Origin: Helichrysum umbraculigerum
Taxonomy: Eukaryota > Streptophyta > Magnoliopsida > Asterales > Asteraceae
Assembly: GCA_949592205.1 (NCBI GenBank)
Contig: CATIUR010000003.1
Coordinates: forward strand, 154,694,759 to 154,758,758
DNA: 64,000 nucleotides
Reading direction: 5' to 3'
A program made the translations under genes and the position numbers. The notes beneath the pieces are model-generated. The model was not told the origin of the DNA. It saw nothing but the letters and a program-made list of their open reading frames with translations, and did not search any database. Positions 51,351 through 62,392 of the stretch are shown here, one piece after another. Positions within the stretch are counted from its first letter, which is position 1. Every line of letters starts with the position of its first letter.

Positions 51351-53560
51351 TGATAACATTGAATAATGTTATATTTGTATAGTAATATTTCACAGTTTTT
51401 ATATACTTTTAATTTCAATTATTTGATAAAAGTTAATTATTTTGTTCATATTTCTAAAATAGGTAGAAATGGAGTTTGAATTAGAAATGAATGAAAAACA
51501 TGTCAAATAAAGTAGTTTTTGTATAAAAGTTAGTTTGACCAAAATTTAGTTGGTAGAAAGTGGTTAAAAGAGTAGAGAAAATAAATTAAGTTTGTAAATA
51601 TTTGAGTTCGAAAAGTTAAATGGATTAAGCGAAAATAATTAGATTGAATATTTATTAGAGTTTACGAGTTGGACTAAATAATTAATTGGGCTAAATAATA
51701 AATAATATAAAAATAATACTAGCTAGGAAACGTTAATACTAACATAGTAATTATTAAACTAATAAATAATAAATAATAATATAATTATAATATTAACTAA
51801 TGCTAGTTAGTATTTACGTTAGTAATAAGGTTAATTATTATAATAAATAATATTAAATTAATGATGATGATATTTGATGTGAACTTTTGTTGCAAGTTCA
51901 CGTGAAGACCCAAGAACAAGGCAAATGGATCAGACGATGGTATCCACGTGGAATTGGGCTAATCAAGAAGATCAGGAAATGGAAATTAAATTGGGCCGTG
52001 GACCCAAGTTAAAAAAAAAAAGAGAACCAGCAGCCAAGCGAAAGAATTGCATATGTGAGTCGGTGGAAGTCAAAAAGAAAAAATGGGCCAAGTGCACATA
52101 TAAGAAGGTTGGGCCCAAAATGGATAGCAGCCAAAGCAAAGAGGCGGTGGAGATAATTTTGTAGGGTGTGCGCCAACTTCAATTCTTGTACAGTACGAAA
52201 CCTCATATATATATAAGATCAATATTTCGGCTAGTGGGGTGGTTCAAGACGACAGATATTTTTTTAAAATATTAGAATTAGGGGTTACGAATTTTCTTTG
52301 CATTTTTGAGGGTTTTTCATACTTTTGAAGATCTTTCATTCATCTTAATCATTCGGCTACTACGGATCATCATTTAATCGTTGTAATCATTCGTTTACTC
52401 TTTTATTTCAATACAATTATGTTTGCGATGATTTCAATTATTTTATGTGTTTATTGCTTGAATATGAGTAGCTAAATCCTTTAACACTTACTTGAATGAA
52501 GTGATCTAATGATTAGGGTTGTTATCTTTTAATATTTATGTTGAATTATTTTTTTTTAATCGTGAACCTTATGTATTCGAGTTTATATTAATTGATTTAT
52601 CTTGTTGGTAAATTATTATATAATCAATTTAGCGGGAGCTTTTTCATATAATAGTTTATTATAATTATTTGTCTATGAATAATTGTTAATTGATTGCGGA
52701 AGCAATATTATACAAGATAATCGTTTAAACATGAATGTGTAAGTAGGTGAAGTTGACAGAAGTTATTCACTAGATTAAATCTTAAATTATTGAATCGAAA
52801 TTAAGGTGTAGGTTAAGTGGACGCACTAATCTTATTTTAATTAAGATATATATATATTCAACATAAATAAACTATCTATTGCAATTTAATTAATGTTTAA
52901 TTGAAACTATTATGTGTTTAAGTTTTATATATTATTGAAGCTTGTTAATGATTTAATTAGTGGCTATAGCGAACGTTTGTCACAAAGTTATTTCATTATT
53001 TAATTATATGTCTATGTATGATTAATCCAATGATAGCGGACGCAGATTTGGTACAAGTTAAATAATTAAACTTAAATGTATAAAGTGATGATATTGGCGA
53101 GCGTCTTTCATTAAATTAAATTATTAATTAGTTAATTAAGATTTATGTGAAGGTCATGGCGAACGTTAAACCTGATCTAAATTAAGATGAGCATTGATTG
53201 CTAGATAACCTGGTTTTTATTATACAACCCGAAATCATTAGTGAGCTAGTTCAAGTAAGTGTCGTTTTTAATATCTGATAAAGTTTAATTAATCAATCTG
53301 ACTCTTTCTGAGTCCACTTGCTTTTGTTTATTAAATTTAGTTGTTAAGCAACGTGACAATTCGGTCACAACAAACCCAAGTCTTTTTTGTACTAAGTTAA
53401 TTACATTTTTACTTATAATTCTTAAATTCACAATCCATGTGGAACGAACTTGGACTTACTGTAGCTATATTATACACGATAGGGTATACTTACCTCAGTT
53501 GTGTAATAGTAAACGATCAGTATTTCTTTGTTTTATTTTATAACTAGATTTTACACATCA
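51351..53560 (+). repeat. Athila 3' LTR
   Basis: 2,210 bp from TGATAACATTG to TTTACACATCA. A TATATATATAAG promoter element lies at 52206-52217. There is no gene inside. The small ORF at 51925-52164 and others show no domain. The next base starts copia RT sequence, so the LTR edge is well placed. The 5' partner is outside the window. Confidence 0.85.
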
Positions 53561-54712
53561 GCTTCAAAGGTCCATTTATGGACTTAAGCAAGCATCAAGG
53601 AGCTAGAATAAGAGGTTCGATGAGGAAATCAAAAAGTTTGAATTTACTCAAAACCCTGATAAGCCATGTGTATATCAAAAAGCTAATGGGAGTAATGTTA
53701 CTTCCTTGTCTTATATGTTGTGGACATATTGATCATAAGAAAATCACATTCCAAAGTTACAAGATGTAAAATCCTACCTTGGAAAGTGTTTCGCTATGAA
53801 AGACTTGGAGAATCAACATTCATACTTGGAATCAAGATCTATAGAGATAGAACTAAGCGGTTAATTAAACTAAGTCAAAGTACTTATATTGATAAGATCT
53901 TAAAGAGATTTAAGATAAAGAATTCTAAATGTGGAAATGTACCAATGTTAGAAAGACTTGACTTAAATAGCAAATAGTGTTCTTCTACACCTATTGAGGT
54001 GGAGCGTATGCAAAGGGTTCCTTATGCTTCGGCTGTGGGATCTATTATGTATGTGGTTAGATGCACTAAACCTGATGTGGCGTTCGCGCAGAACATAGCC
54101 AGCCGTTTTCAACAGAATCCAGGTGAGGGTCACTGGACTGCTGTGAAAAATATTCTCAAGTACCTGAGAGCTACTAGAGATATGTTTTTTGTTTATGGTG
54201 GAAATCCTGAAGCTGAGCTCAAAGTGACTGGTTACAGTGATGTTGGATTTCAGACCGATAGAGATAATATGAAATCTCAAACAGGATACATCTTCATCTT
54301 GGATGGAGACGTAGTGGAAAGGGTTCCTTATGAAGCAATCCACAACTGCCATGTCTGCAACTGAATCAGAGTACATAGCACCTTCGGAAGCTGAAATGGA
54401 AGCTGTCTGGATTACAAAATTTATTTCTGGGCTGGACGTGTACCCACAAATAATAACCCCATGGAGTTATACTGCGATAACTCATGGCAATTATAATTGC
54501 TAAATTAACTTGGTGTTCAGAATGGGGCCAGACATTATCCTAAAAGATATCACTATGTTCGAGAGCAGATCGAACTAGGTGAAATTAAGTTACTCAAAGT
54601 TCGCATAGATCATAACTTAGCTGATTCGTTCACTAAAGCTTTATCGAGAGCAAAGCTTATTGAACATGCTGAAGGCATAGGACTTCTTCTAGCTAGTTAT
54701 CTCATGTAATTC
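53561..54712 (+). pseudogene. pol: Copia pol C-terminal part (RT, RNase H), multiply broken
   Basis: It starts LQRSIYGLKQASRS, then a TAG (53604-53606), NKRFDEEIKKFEF and DKPCVYQKANGSNVT. The catalytic YVDD reads YVVD (LYVVDILII, about 53705-53730). Frames change near 53700, 53770 and 53810. LGIKIYRDRTKRLIKLSQST continues, then VPYASAVGSIMYVVRCTKPD and RNase H (GYSDVGFQTDRDNMKSQTGY, then after another shift TESEYIAPSEAEMEAVWI, YCDNS and LADSFTKAL). It is clearly dead, and it is older than the Athila that split it. Confidence 0.88.
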
Positions 54713-55529
54713 TGTGATTTGTATTTGGATAAAGGATGTTAAACAATTATTATCCAATAAATGAATTAAAATACTTGGTATGTTTATTTTCATTTGATAA
54801 TTAATTGTATCCTATGTTTGCATGTTTAAATCCTTGAATAATTTATTATTATTCTAAACAATCCAATGTCGATTGACTATATGGGAATATAGTCGAACTA
54901 AGACATATCTGAGTGATTGGTCAGAAAGGGTCTCACTAAACTCACATGATATTCATACAGATGCATATCGGATTCCCCAAATTATCGAATTATTACTTTA
55001 TGGATCGTCGTCATTAAGAAATATTCGAAAATGATTATTTACTGAATCTTAGACTTGATATGCAAGTAGGTTAAGCGTGTATGGATTGCATTTTCTTGAT
55101 ATAGTTCTAACTATTCGTAAATGGTAGTTATACATGACTATTTTCAGAAGTGTAGTGAAATGCATGACTGACACGTGCAGTCAATACAGAATTTGTTCCT
55201 TCAATACGTTATTGAAGAATGATACTTCTAGGCCACTCATTAGGTATTAATCAGATGTGTGTATGGCCATACCAAAATGAAATCTAGATGTGTCTCGATT
55301 CATTTTGTAATCTTGATTAATTACATGAAATGAGAAATAGAACAGTTAAATCATGAAATGACATTGATCCATACTCATGATTAACATTAGTATCTGAAAC
55401 AAAGGGATTGTAAATGATGAAATCATTATCTGAGACTTTATGAAACGAAACTCACAAAATTTCTGGGAACATTGAAGTGTTGCTAGACGCTAACCAATGT
55501 TATTGCTTAAGACATGTCCAAGTGGGAGC

Positions 55530-56181
55530 TGTTGGTATATATGTACACGACTTAAGCATGTCCGGAAATTAATGAGCCTATGGGGGGCGCGCACTTAATC
55601 ATTTAGACATGATTAATTAATTAATAATGTATTAATTATTATGCACATTTAATATAAACTAAACTTGAGGGACTTAAATGTTAAGTGAGTGAAACTTGTA
55701 TTGGGTTTTGAATTGGGATGCGTTTTATATGGGCCGATTTTTAGGTATCCATATACAACTCAATAACCTAATTAAAACCTATAAATACAAAGCCTAAGTT
55801 AGGGTTATTGGTATCCTAATACACACACAATACCCTAATAATAAAATCCCTCTCTTTTACTCTCCCTTTGGTGAGCCGTAGATAAACAACCAAGGGTGTT
55901 GTTTTATTTGTTTGACTTTTCGATTAACAAAGAAAGCAAGAGAGAGAGTTTTAAGTTTATTATAACTTGTGTAGTTCGACTAGCATCGTTATCGTGTTGT
56001 GAAGGTGGTGTGCGTGCAACCCTAGAGGGTTTTACCATTTGTGAAACCTATTCGTTTACTAAACGATTATTTGAAGCTAGCTAAAAGGTACACGTTTTCT
56101 ATCTTAACTAATTATAAATACGTGCTATATGCTTCCGCAATTGTATGACAATTTGTTATAGTTATTTGCTATATTCTAACA
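55530..56181 (+). repeat. 3' LTR of the older copia element
   Basis: 652 bp, TGTTGGTATATATG to TATTCTAACA, with TATAAATA at 55780-55787. A 62-codon ORF (55896-56084) has no domain. Confidence 0.85.
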
Positions 56182-56908
56182 GATCATCGATCCGTAGATG
56201 ATCTGTGATCATACTCGGTATGTGTTTTACCACCATACGTACTGGACTTCCTCTATACATGCTTAACTGCTTAATTTGTTGCATCAAATTGTTACTTACA
56301 GATCTGCTTATGTGTGTAATTGTAATGGTTTCTAATCAATTTTTTGGGATTCATAGGATAAAAGTGGTGTTGGTCTTGTATCTCACGAGAAGTTCGCACA
56401 ACCTAAAGAAGTGGAGGTAACGGTTGTACTTGTGAAGTTGTTTTAAGTGTTTTACATTGAACAAGCTGCTAACATTTTGGTTGTTATATGTCTGTCTAGA
56501 AAGTGGTTATATCAAAAGTGAAAGAAAGAGCTTGGTTTTGCATTCAAGGGTGACAATAAGAAGCTGGTTGAAGCACTCATGGTAAAGCAACTCTCACATC
56601 ACTTCTTTCACGTTATGTATCTCATTTAATGTAAGTGTGTGTACAAATAAAGTTTATCAATATATATTTAACAAATGAGATTGATCCATTTTCGCACTTA
56701 TCAGCAACTTAAAATTGACCCAAATTTAGGTTGTAAACACTGGTGTTTTTTATTACATAGGGGATGAATGAAAAGGTGGCTATATAAATGAAGGCAGCTT
56801 TAGAATCAAAACAGGGAGGTCAAATTTGAAGGTTGCACTCTTAGGAAGGCTTTTACAATAAAGAAAAACATGGTTCGATATTAATGGAAAAACCAAAAAT
56901 TAGAGGTA
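56182..56908 (+). pseudogene. Glycyl-tRNA synthetase (cytosolic, eukaryotic type) gene relic, four exons
   Basis: 56182-56217 gives DHRSVDDL and, after a TGA, SYS before GT. 56357-56416 gives DKSGVGLVSHEKFAQPKEVE between AG and GT. 56500-56581 gives, with one shift, LGFAFKGDNKKLVEALM between AG and GT. 56761-56908 gives MNEKVAI, a stop, MKAALESK, then broken similarity to the segment before KKNMV. This order matches plant cytosolic GlyRS from the ADRSAYDL motif onward, the enzyme that charges tRNA-Gly. Preserved introns show that it is a DNA-level copy and not a processed one. Stops and shifts show that it is dead. Upstream exons would lie beyond the nested insertions, left of the window. Confidence 0.8.
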
Positions 56909-57471
56909 AATTGTAAGTTATATCATGTAAATGAATTCAATAATAATTTGGGTTCGATTTATTTGTTCACGTTGTAAAATTACTTGTAGTTCAATTTAAC
57001 ATGTTTTGATGATGCTATAAATCTCAAAATTGCTTTTAAAACATCCAATCTTTTTGTGGTTTTAGCTAATTTCTTCATTTTCTGGTTTACGGATATTTGA
57101 AAAGCTTCGTAGCCAGTCTTCATGAGAACCCAATCATGCCCAACTTCTTCGCTAATCGCCCATTTGGGTATTACAATCAATTTTCCTTTTTTTTTCTAAA
57201 AGTTGGGTCCTTATACTAAACTCAAGTCGTTTAGTTGAATGCATATGGTATGTGGTTGAATGGGAAGATATCCTATCATCATTAGTAAGTTTCTTTGATT
57301 TATCAATGACTGATTGAATGATAACTAATAGTAGTTATATTGTGCTTTTGTTCTCAGGTTACCTCTGAATACTACATGTCGTTTAGGAGGTTGGTATTGA
57401 TGAATTTTTTTTTTTTTTGAGCTTTTTAGAAACTACATCAACTATTATACTTATTGTTTACATGTACTTTG
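56909..57471. other. Flank of the synthetase relic, with an unidentified minus-strand ORF
   Basis: A 66-codon minus-strand ORF (56980-57180) begins MIVIPKWAISEEVGHDWVLM and has a Lys-rich middle. I do not recognise it. It could be an exon piece. The rest is AT-rich and may be decayed 3' gene sequence of the synthetase relic. Confidence 0.3.
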
Positions 57472-58388
57472 TGTAGGAAATAGCTTTCAAATACAAAACT
57501 GAGTTTTAGCACTAAAACGGATGGTTAATCGTACATGCTGAATAACTAGTAGAGAATGACATTAACAAATTACTAAAGCAATAACTTGCAGAATGCAAAA
57601 CACAGCTCTGTTATTAACAAACAATAGCAGTACATAAAGTATACTCGTTAATAATAAACTGAATATTAACGACTCTAAATGAAAAGGATGGCTGGAACTT
57701 GCGTTGAACGCAATTCCCTTAATACAGATACGAGCCTGTTTCCCAGGGTACGGCGGCCTAAAGATGTGTACAGCCGGAGTGAAAACTTGCCTGAAAATGC
57801 AGCGATTAGTGTGTGTATCTTTTCTGTGAATTTGGCTTGCTGATGTTAGTTTAAAATGATGGAGATGATGATGTATTTATACAACCAAATACATAACTGA
57901 TACTTTAATAATCCATGATTAAGCCCATTGAAATGACTAATCAATTAGCATCAGTTAGAGACTCTTGATCACCTCCATTATAACTTATGTGAATCTAAAA
58001 GGAATTGGGTCTGGATCATATTATATGGATCATAGGTCGGGTGAAGACAGTCCCATATAACATGATGGGTTATGGGTCCATAGAACATGATGGGTCATGA
58101 ATTAAAAACAGGCCCAACAAACCCGATGGGTCATAACAGACCCAAAATCTGATGGGTCAAAACAGACCCATTCTTCTTATGTTCCTTTAGTTCCAACATC
58201 AAGTAACTCACTTTAAAGCACGATATCTCATTCACTACAACATAACTTTGGACACATTGTATATCGTTAAGAAGCCGTTGTCAAAAGCTACATATCCATA
58301 TAAAATGTCACTCATAAATATTATATTTACATATACATATTTAGGTCCAAAGTTTAGGAAAATTGCATAAAATACCCATTTTCCAACA
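57472..58388 (-). repeat. 3' LTR of a minus-strand copia element
   Basis: The minus strand starts TGTTGGAAAATGGG at 58388, directly after a purine tract ATGTGGGGGAT (58399-58389). A TATAAATA box lies at 57881-57874. The end is probably ...TTTCCTACA at 57472. About 917 bp. The lower boundary is less sure because no TSD pair is visible. Confidence 0.6.
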
Positions 58389-58931
58389 ATCCCCCACATG
58401 AATAGATATCGGTCCACAACACACAAAAATACTGCATTCTCAACAGTTGAGTCTTGCATAGGATAGGTAGGTGTTACCCTTTGAACCTTCCCTTATGAAA
58501 CGTACTTAGTCTCCTGGCTCTCAATAGACGCGATGTCTTTGAACTGATCTGCCGCTTGTGTAGACGACAATACATTTCACACATGACTCTCCCTGACAAT
58601 TTCAACTCATCATAGTCGTGTCCATTATGGTCCTGAACATTAGTCTGGTTCTGCGAGAGCTCTAGGAATTGTGCCCAATAAATTCCTTTCGAAGCGACCC
58701 CACTTCTCTCTCACATAGGTGATTATTACATAATCATTAAAAGCTTAACGCTTAACCTCACATTGTTGTCACTTAATTTATAGGAATGGACTAGGAATTT
58801 TATGAAAACTCCCCCACGGTGACCTCACTTAGTTAATATAATTAGGTTGTCCTATTGAACCTAGATCTTTGGATCTCCAGTCAACTAGGTTAGGTTTCCT
58901 TCGTATAAACTCATTCATTCAAGGGCTTTAG
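58389..58931 (-). mobile_element. 3' internal remnant of the minus-strand copia element
   Basis: The region is non-coding, between the end of pol (not present) and the purine tract. It is broken at 58931/58932 by the next LTR element. No ORF is recognised. Confidence 0.5.
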
Positions 58932-59659
58932 TGTTGGAATAGTGTCCAAGGTCATAACTAAATTGGTAAGACAATCATTAAAAGTAGAGTCCTTTTTGGG
59001 TCGCCTTCAATGAATAGTAAAAGAAATAACTGAGAGATGATTAATTAATATAACATTCTGGAAAGTAGATCCAACCGGCGGTTGGATAGTTCAACCGGCG
59101 GTTGGAGTCAAAAGGTGGTATAGCGGTGGAGCACGCGGGTCGTGGCTCGGGCAAATGGGTCAAAAGCAGATCCAACCGCCGATTGGAAAGTCTAACCGCC
59201 GGTTGGAAGTCTGTCCCACATCGGCCAGATGACAAAACCTTAATCCTCCTCCTCCACTATAAATAGGGACCTCCCCTATGCTTTCAGATCCATCCCAGAA
59301 TTGAATAGAGTTCAATTCTTTCTCTCTTTCTCATTCCTACTCCTTGTGAGAGTTTACACGACTTAGAGTCGGGACCCTAGGAGTTTGGGAATTTCTCTTG
59401 GTTCGTGGGTGTGAAGCATTAGAGGTGTTCTGGTTTGGGCACTCGCCTCCAACTTAAGAAGGTTCTGCAAGGTGGTCTACGCTTGAGAAATTGGTTTTCT
59501 CAAAGGTTAGTAATTTCTTATTTATCTATTTTTATTTATTGTTTTTATTTATTCAAGTTAAGATCCCTTAGGGTTTAGTTTCCTAATTGCCCTAAATTAA
59601 TTATTTTGTTATAATTCCGTTGCGTATATTAATCTAGTTAGGGAATAGAAAACCCAACA
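58932..59659 (+). repeat. 5' LTR of a further LTR retroelement
   Basis: 728 bp from TGTTGGAATAG to AACCCAACA, with TATAAATA at 59258-59265 and PBS TGGTATCAGAGC at 59661-59672. Expected TSD TTTAG at 58927-58931. Two pairs of CCAACC/GGTTGG inverted repeats lie at 59071-59206. The style is copia-like, but no coding domain is available to prove the lineage. Confidence 0.8.
59071..59206 (+). repeat. Two pairs of CCAACC-GGC-GGTTGG inverted repeats
   Basis: Copies start at 59071 and 59091 (centre GGC), and 59172 and 59192 (centre GCC). Spacing is 20 bp within each pair and 101 bp between pairs. Confidence 0.92.
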
Positions 59660-60224
59660 GTGGTATCAGAGCCTTAGCTTAATAAATACTAGCATTTAAT
59701 TATCTGCAATAGTATGTATGTAAAGATAAATTGGAAATAGAATTGTCTAAATTGGAAAAATGAATTTACACTTTAGACCCTATATTTTGAATTGTTTTAA
59801 AATATACCCTTAAATTTTAAAATGTTTTAAAATAAAACTGCATACCTTAAAAGTTAAGAGAGACTTTACATATATTATGAGTTATAAGTATATGTATCAT
59901 TAAAGTTAAATACATCATTAGTCAATTGATAAATCGGCTCACCCATAGTGAACAAACTATAAGAGAGGTATAAGGCGGGTCGCTCACCTTCCCTAAAGAA
60001 GTCAGGTTTTTAATAGGCTTCGCGATGACCTGCTTCTCCGCTTCTTTGTGCGTTCAATGGAGCTACCGAGGACTTTTGATAGGATGCTGTCAAGATCAAA
60101 AGTATGACCTAAAAGTACTAAAACAAAATCCCGTTCTGGATACTAAAAACGTGAATAGTATGCTAACCCATGAAAACCGCACATCTCTCGTATGGTCTGT
60201 TAATGGAGCGTGTGTGGTTTACCG
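59660..60224 (+). other. Internal start of the LTR element, before interruption
   Basis: PBS, then 550 bp of leader with no gag yet. It is interrupted at 60224/60225 by the gypsy LTR (expected TSD TACCG at 60220-60224). A short ORF at 60025-60279 crosses this boundary and is not a gene. Confidence 0.6.
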
Positions 60225-60984
60225 TGTAACACCCCGCAATTTCGACAAAATTATAAACGTTAATTTCATGCATTACTAAGCTAATTCCCTACTTGAGTGA
60301 ATTCACAACGCATTTTAGAGGTAAGTCTAGCAAAGCCCAACTAGTTAATACGCGTAGTATTACATATCATAATTACGTACAAAAACAATTGGAACAAACG
60401 CAACAAAAATATATGACTGTTGGTGGACAAAATTTTTAATAAAAAATTTAAATACTTAATTAAGTTAACTTTGAAAATTTTAAACCAATTAAAAATAATT
60501 TAACATTTAACGATCGGATACACGAACACGGGGCTTAATAACACAAAATGGGGACAAAAATTTACTAACTCTTCCCCTCCCCATTTGACTAAAAATGCAG
60601 CCCCAAACACCCCCAAACACCCCCACCCACTCCCTTTCACCTCTTTCATTTTAGACACACACACAAACCCTAACACCCCCAAACTCTCTCAAATCATCCA
60701 CCAAAAATCACCAAATCATCATCTTTTTCTTGTGATTTTCGGACCAACAACAACAACAAAACACATCATCAACTTCATCTTCAAGATCCAAGCTCAAGAT
60801 CCACCATTTTTGCCTCCATCTTCAATTTTCACCTAACTTTTGGATTCACTCGGATTTGGTACGATTTCACCACTTTTCTTTGTTATTTCATGTTTATAAT
60901 GAGTAATATACCATGTATTAGTGTTTTATCAACTTATTATGTCCAAAAACAACTCAAAAATACGTTTTTAAGACCAAAAATATG

Positions 60985-61221
60985 AACAGCTCGTCGGGCG
61001 AGCCGAGTCGAGCAGCGAACCGAACCGAGCTGCGAGTCAAGCAGCGAACCGAACCGAGCTGCGAGTCGAGTAGCGAGCCGAACCGAGCTACAAGCCGAAC
61101 CGAGCTACGAGCCGAAGCAAGCTGCGAATCGAACCAGTACGAACTGAACTCGCGAGTCGAGCTTGCGAGTCGAGCTTGCGAGCCGAGTCGAACTTGCGAG
61201 CCGAGCCGAGCTGACCTGGTC
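60985..61221 (+). repeat. GC-rich array of GAACCGAGC / GCGAGTCGAGC words
   Basis: GAACCGAGC occurs at 61022, 61051, 61080 and 61097, and CGAGTCGAGC and TTGCGAG units at 61150-61200. It begins with the inverted repeat GCTCG TCGGG CGAGC. ORFs of about 104 codons on both strands are caused by the array. Confidence 0.85.
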
Positions 61222-61745
61222 TGCGAACTGAGTTTCTGCCCAACAATTCGACATTCGCGTAACAACAACTACACTTTTACAACGAAACGATTTTAATCAT
61301 GACTTAGTTAAGGAAGTATTAATTACAAAATGTCACCAATAAGTCGTATACATTTTCACAACTACGAAATACAAACGTAAACATTAAACAAAAATTTTGG
61401 ACATAACTTTGTTGTACAAACACTTACATGGATGGTCGACTTAGACATCCACATACTTATATTATAATCTCCTATGTATAGGACGTTAGGGACTTTACTT
61501 GGGCTTTAGGCTTTGCTAGCACTCGAACATACTAAGCTCATCAGGTGAGTTCACAGCCCCTACATTTACTGTTTTAACTGCTTTGAACAGGGGTGGAAAA
61601 CATAGTCAAACGCTTTTACAAACATGAACGTATACTCGTTTTACTCGAACGATTTGAGTACTTTGAACTGTTGAAACCTTACACAAAACTGGTATTTATG
61701 AAACAACATTTTCATACTATAAACGTGATAAACTTTGTTTGGTAA

Positions 61746-62392
61746 ACCGGAGAACGACCGGTACTTTTATGTGAACGCTGGGGAACGACCAACACTGTAT
61801 TTAAACTAATTGAGCAACTAATGGGTCCTACTGACATGGACCAGATCCTACTGACTTGGATCAGGAATACTGACTTTCCCTACTACACTGGTTTTACCTT
61901 TCTGACTTGGGTACTCGATCCTACTAACTTGGATCAGGGATACTAACTTTCCCTACGATTATGGTTTTACCCTTCTGACTTGGGTACTCGATCCTACTGA
62001 CTTGGATCAGGGATACTGACTTTCCCTACGATTATGGTTTTACCCTTCTGACTTGGGTACTTGGATCCTACTGACTTGGATCAGGGATACTGACTTTCCC
62101 ACGAGACAACTATAGGGTACTGATATCCCTACGAAAACAACTATAGGGTACTAACATCCCTACGAAAACAACTATAGTATACTGACATTCCTACGAAACA
62201 TCAACTATTAGGGTACTGACATTCCTACCAAAGACAACTATTAGGATACTGGCATTCCTACTATAACTTGTACTAAATTTTGGGCAACATCCCAACGGAA
62301 CTCATCATGAACTAGGATACGAACTTTCCTACAAAACATATTTGGAACTAGGATACGAACTTTCCTACATAACTAGGATACGAACATTCCTA
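61746..62392 (+). repeat. Array of about 18 inverted repeats with constant TACTGACWT centre and changing stems
   Basis: Examples: GGTCC/GGACC (61824), GATCC/GGATC (61844, 61917, 61990, 62064), AGGGA/TCCCT (61936, 62009), TACCC/GGGTA (61968, 62041), TAGGG/CCCTA (62113, 62144), TAGGA/TCCTA (62242, 62313, 62349, 62374). All have nine-base centres such as TACTGACTT, TACTAACTT, TTCTGACTT or TACGAACTT. At the left edge two related ones share GAACGA centres (ACCGG/CCGGT at 61746). Confidence 0.92.

Larger units (their letters stand above)
19583..53560 (+). mobile_element. Athila Ty3/gypsy retrotransposon (5' part off-window), split by gypsy and CACTA insertions
   Basis: The plus-strand element is visible from inside gag (19583) through pol (to about 24080) and up to the CACTA TSD at 24204-24206. 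It resumes at 50016 with its 3' internal region and ends with a 2,210-bp LTR (51351-53560). The RT (CIDYRKLNDATRKDHFPLPFID, FMDDFSVFG) and the phrase AAGTGTGGGGAT before the LTR are typical of Athila. It is inserted in a copia RT gene: copia sequence begins directly at 53561, with expected TSD GCTTC (53561-53565). The pol frame is broken at least three times. Confidence 0.9.
53561..56181 (+). mobile_element. Older Ty1/copia element, 3' part (RT, RNase H, 3' LTR)
   Basis: The copia sequence begins mid-RT at the Athila boundary and runs through RNase H (to about 54710), 820 bp of 3' non-coding sequence (54711-55529), a purine tract (AAGTGGGAGC) and an LTR (55530-56181). It is inserted in the glycyl-tRNA synthetase relic, whose exon resumes directly at 56182. 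The expected TSD is GATCA (56182-56186), with its partner off-window. Confidence 0.88.

Noticed and set aside
53963..54376. 137-codon minus-strand ORF
   Set aside because: It is antisense to copia RNase H sequence, with no domain of its own.
60954..61296. Overlapping 104-codon ORFs on both strands
   Set aside because: Both are translations of the GC-rich word array in the LTR. They show no domain and no start context.
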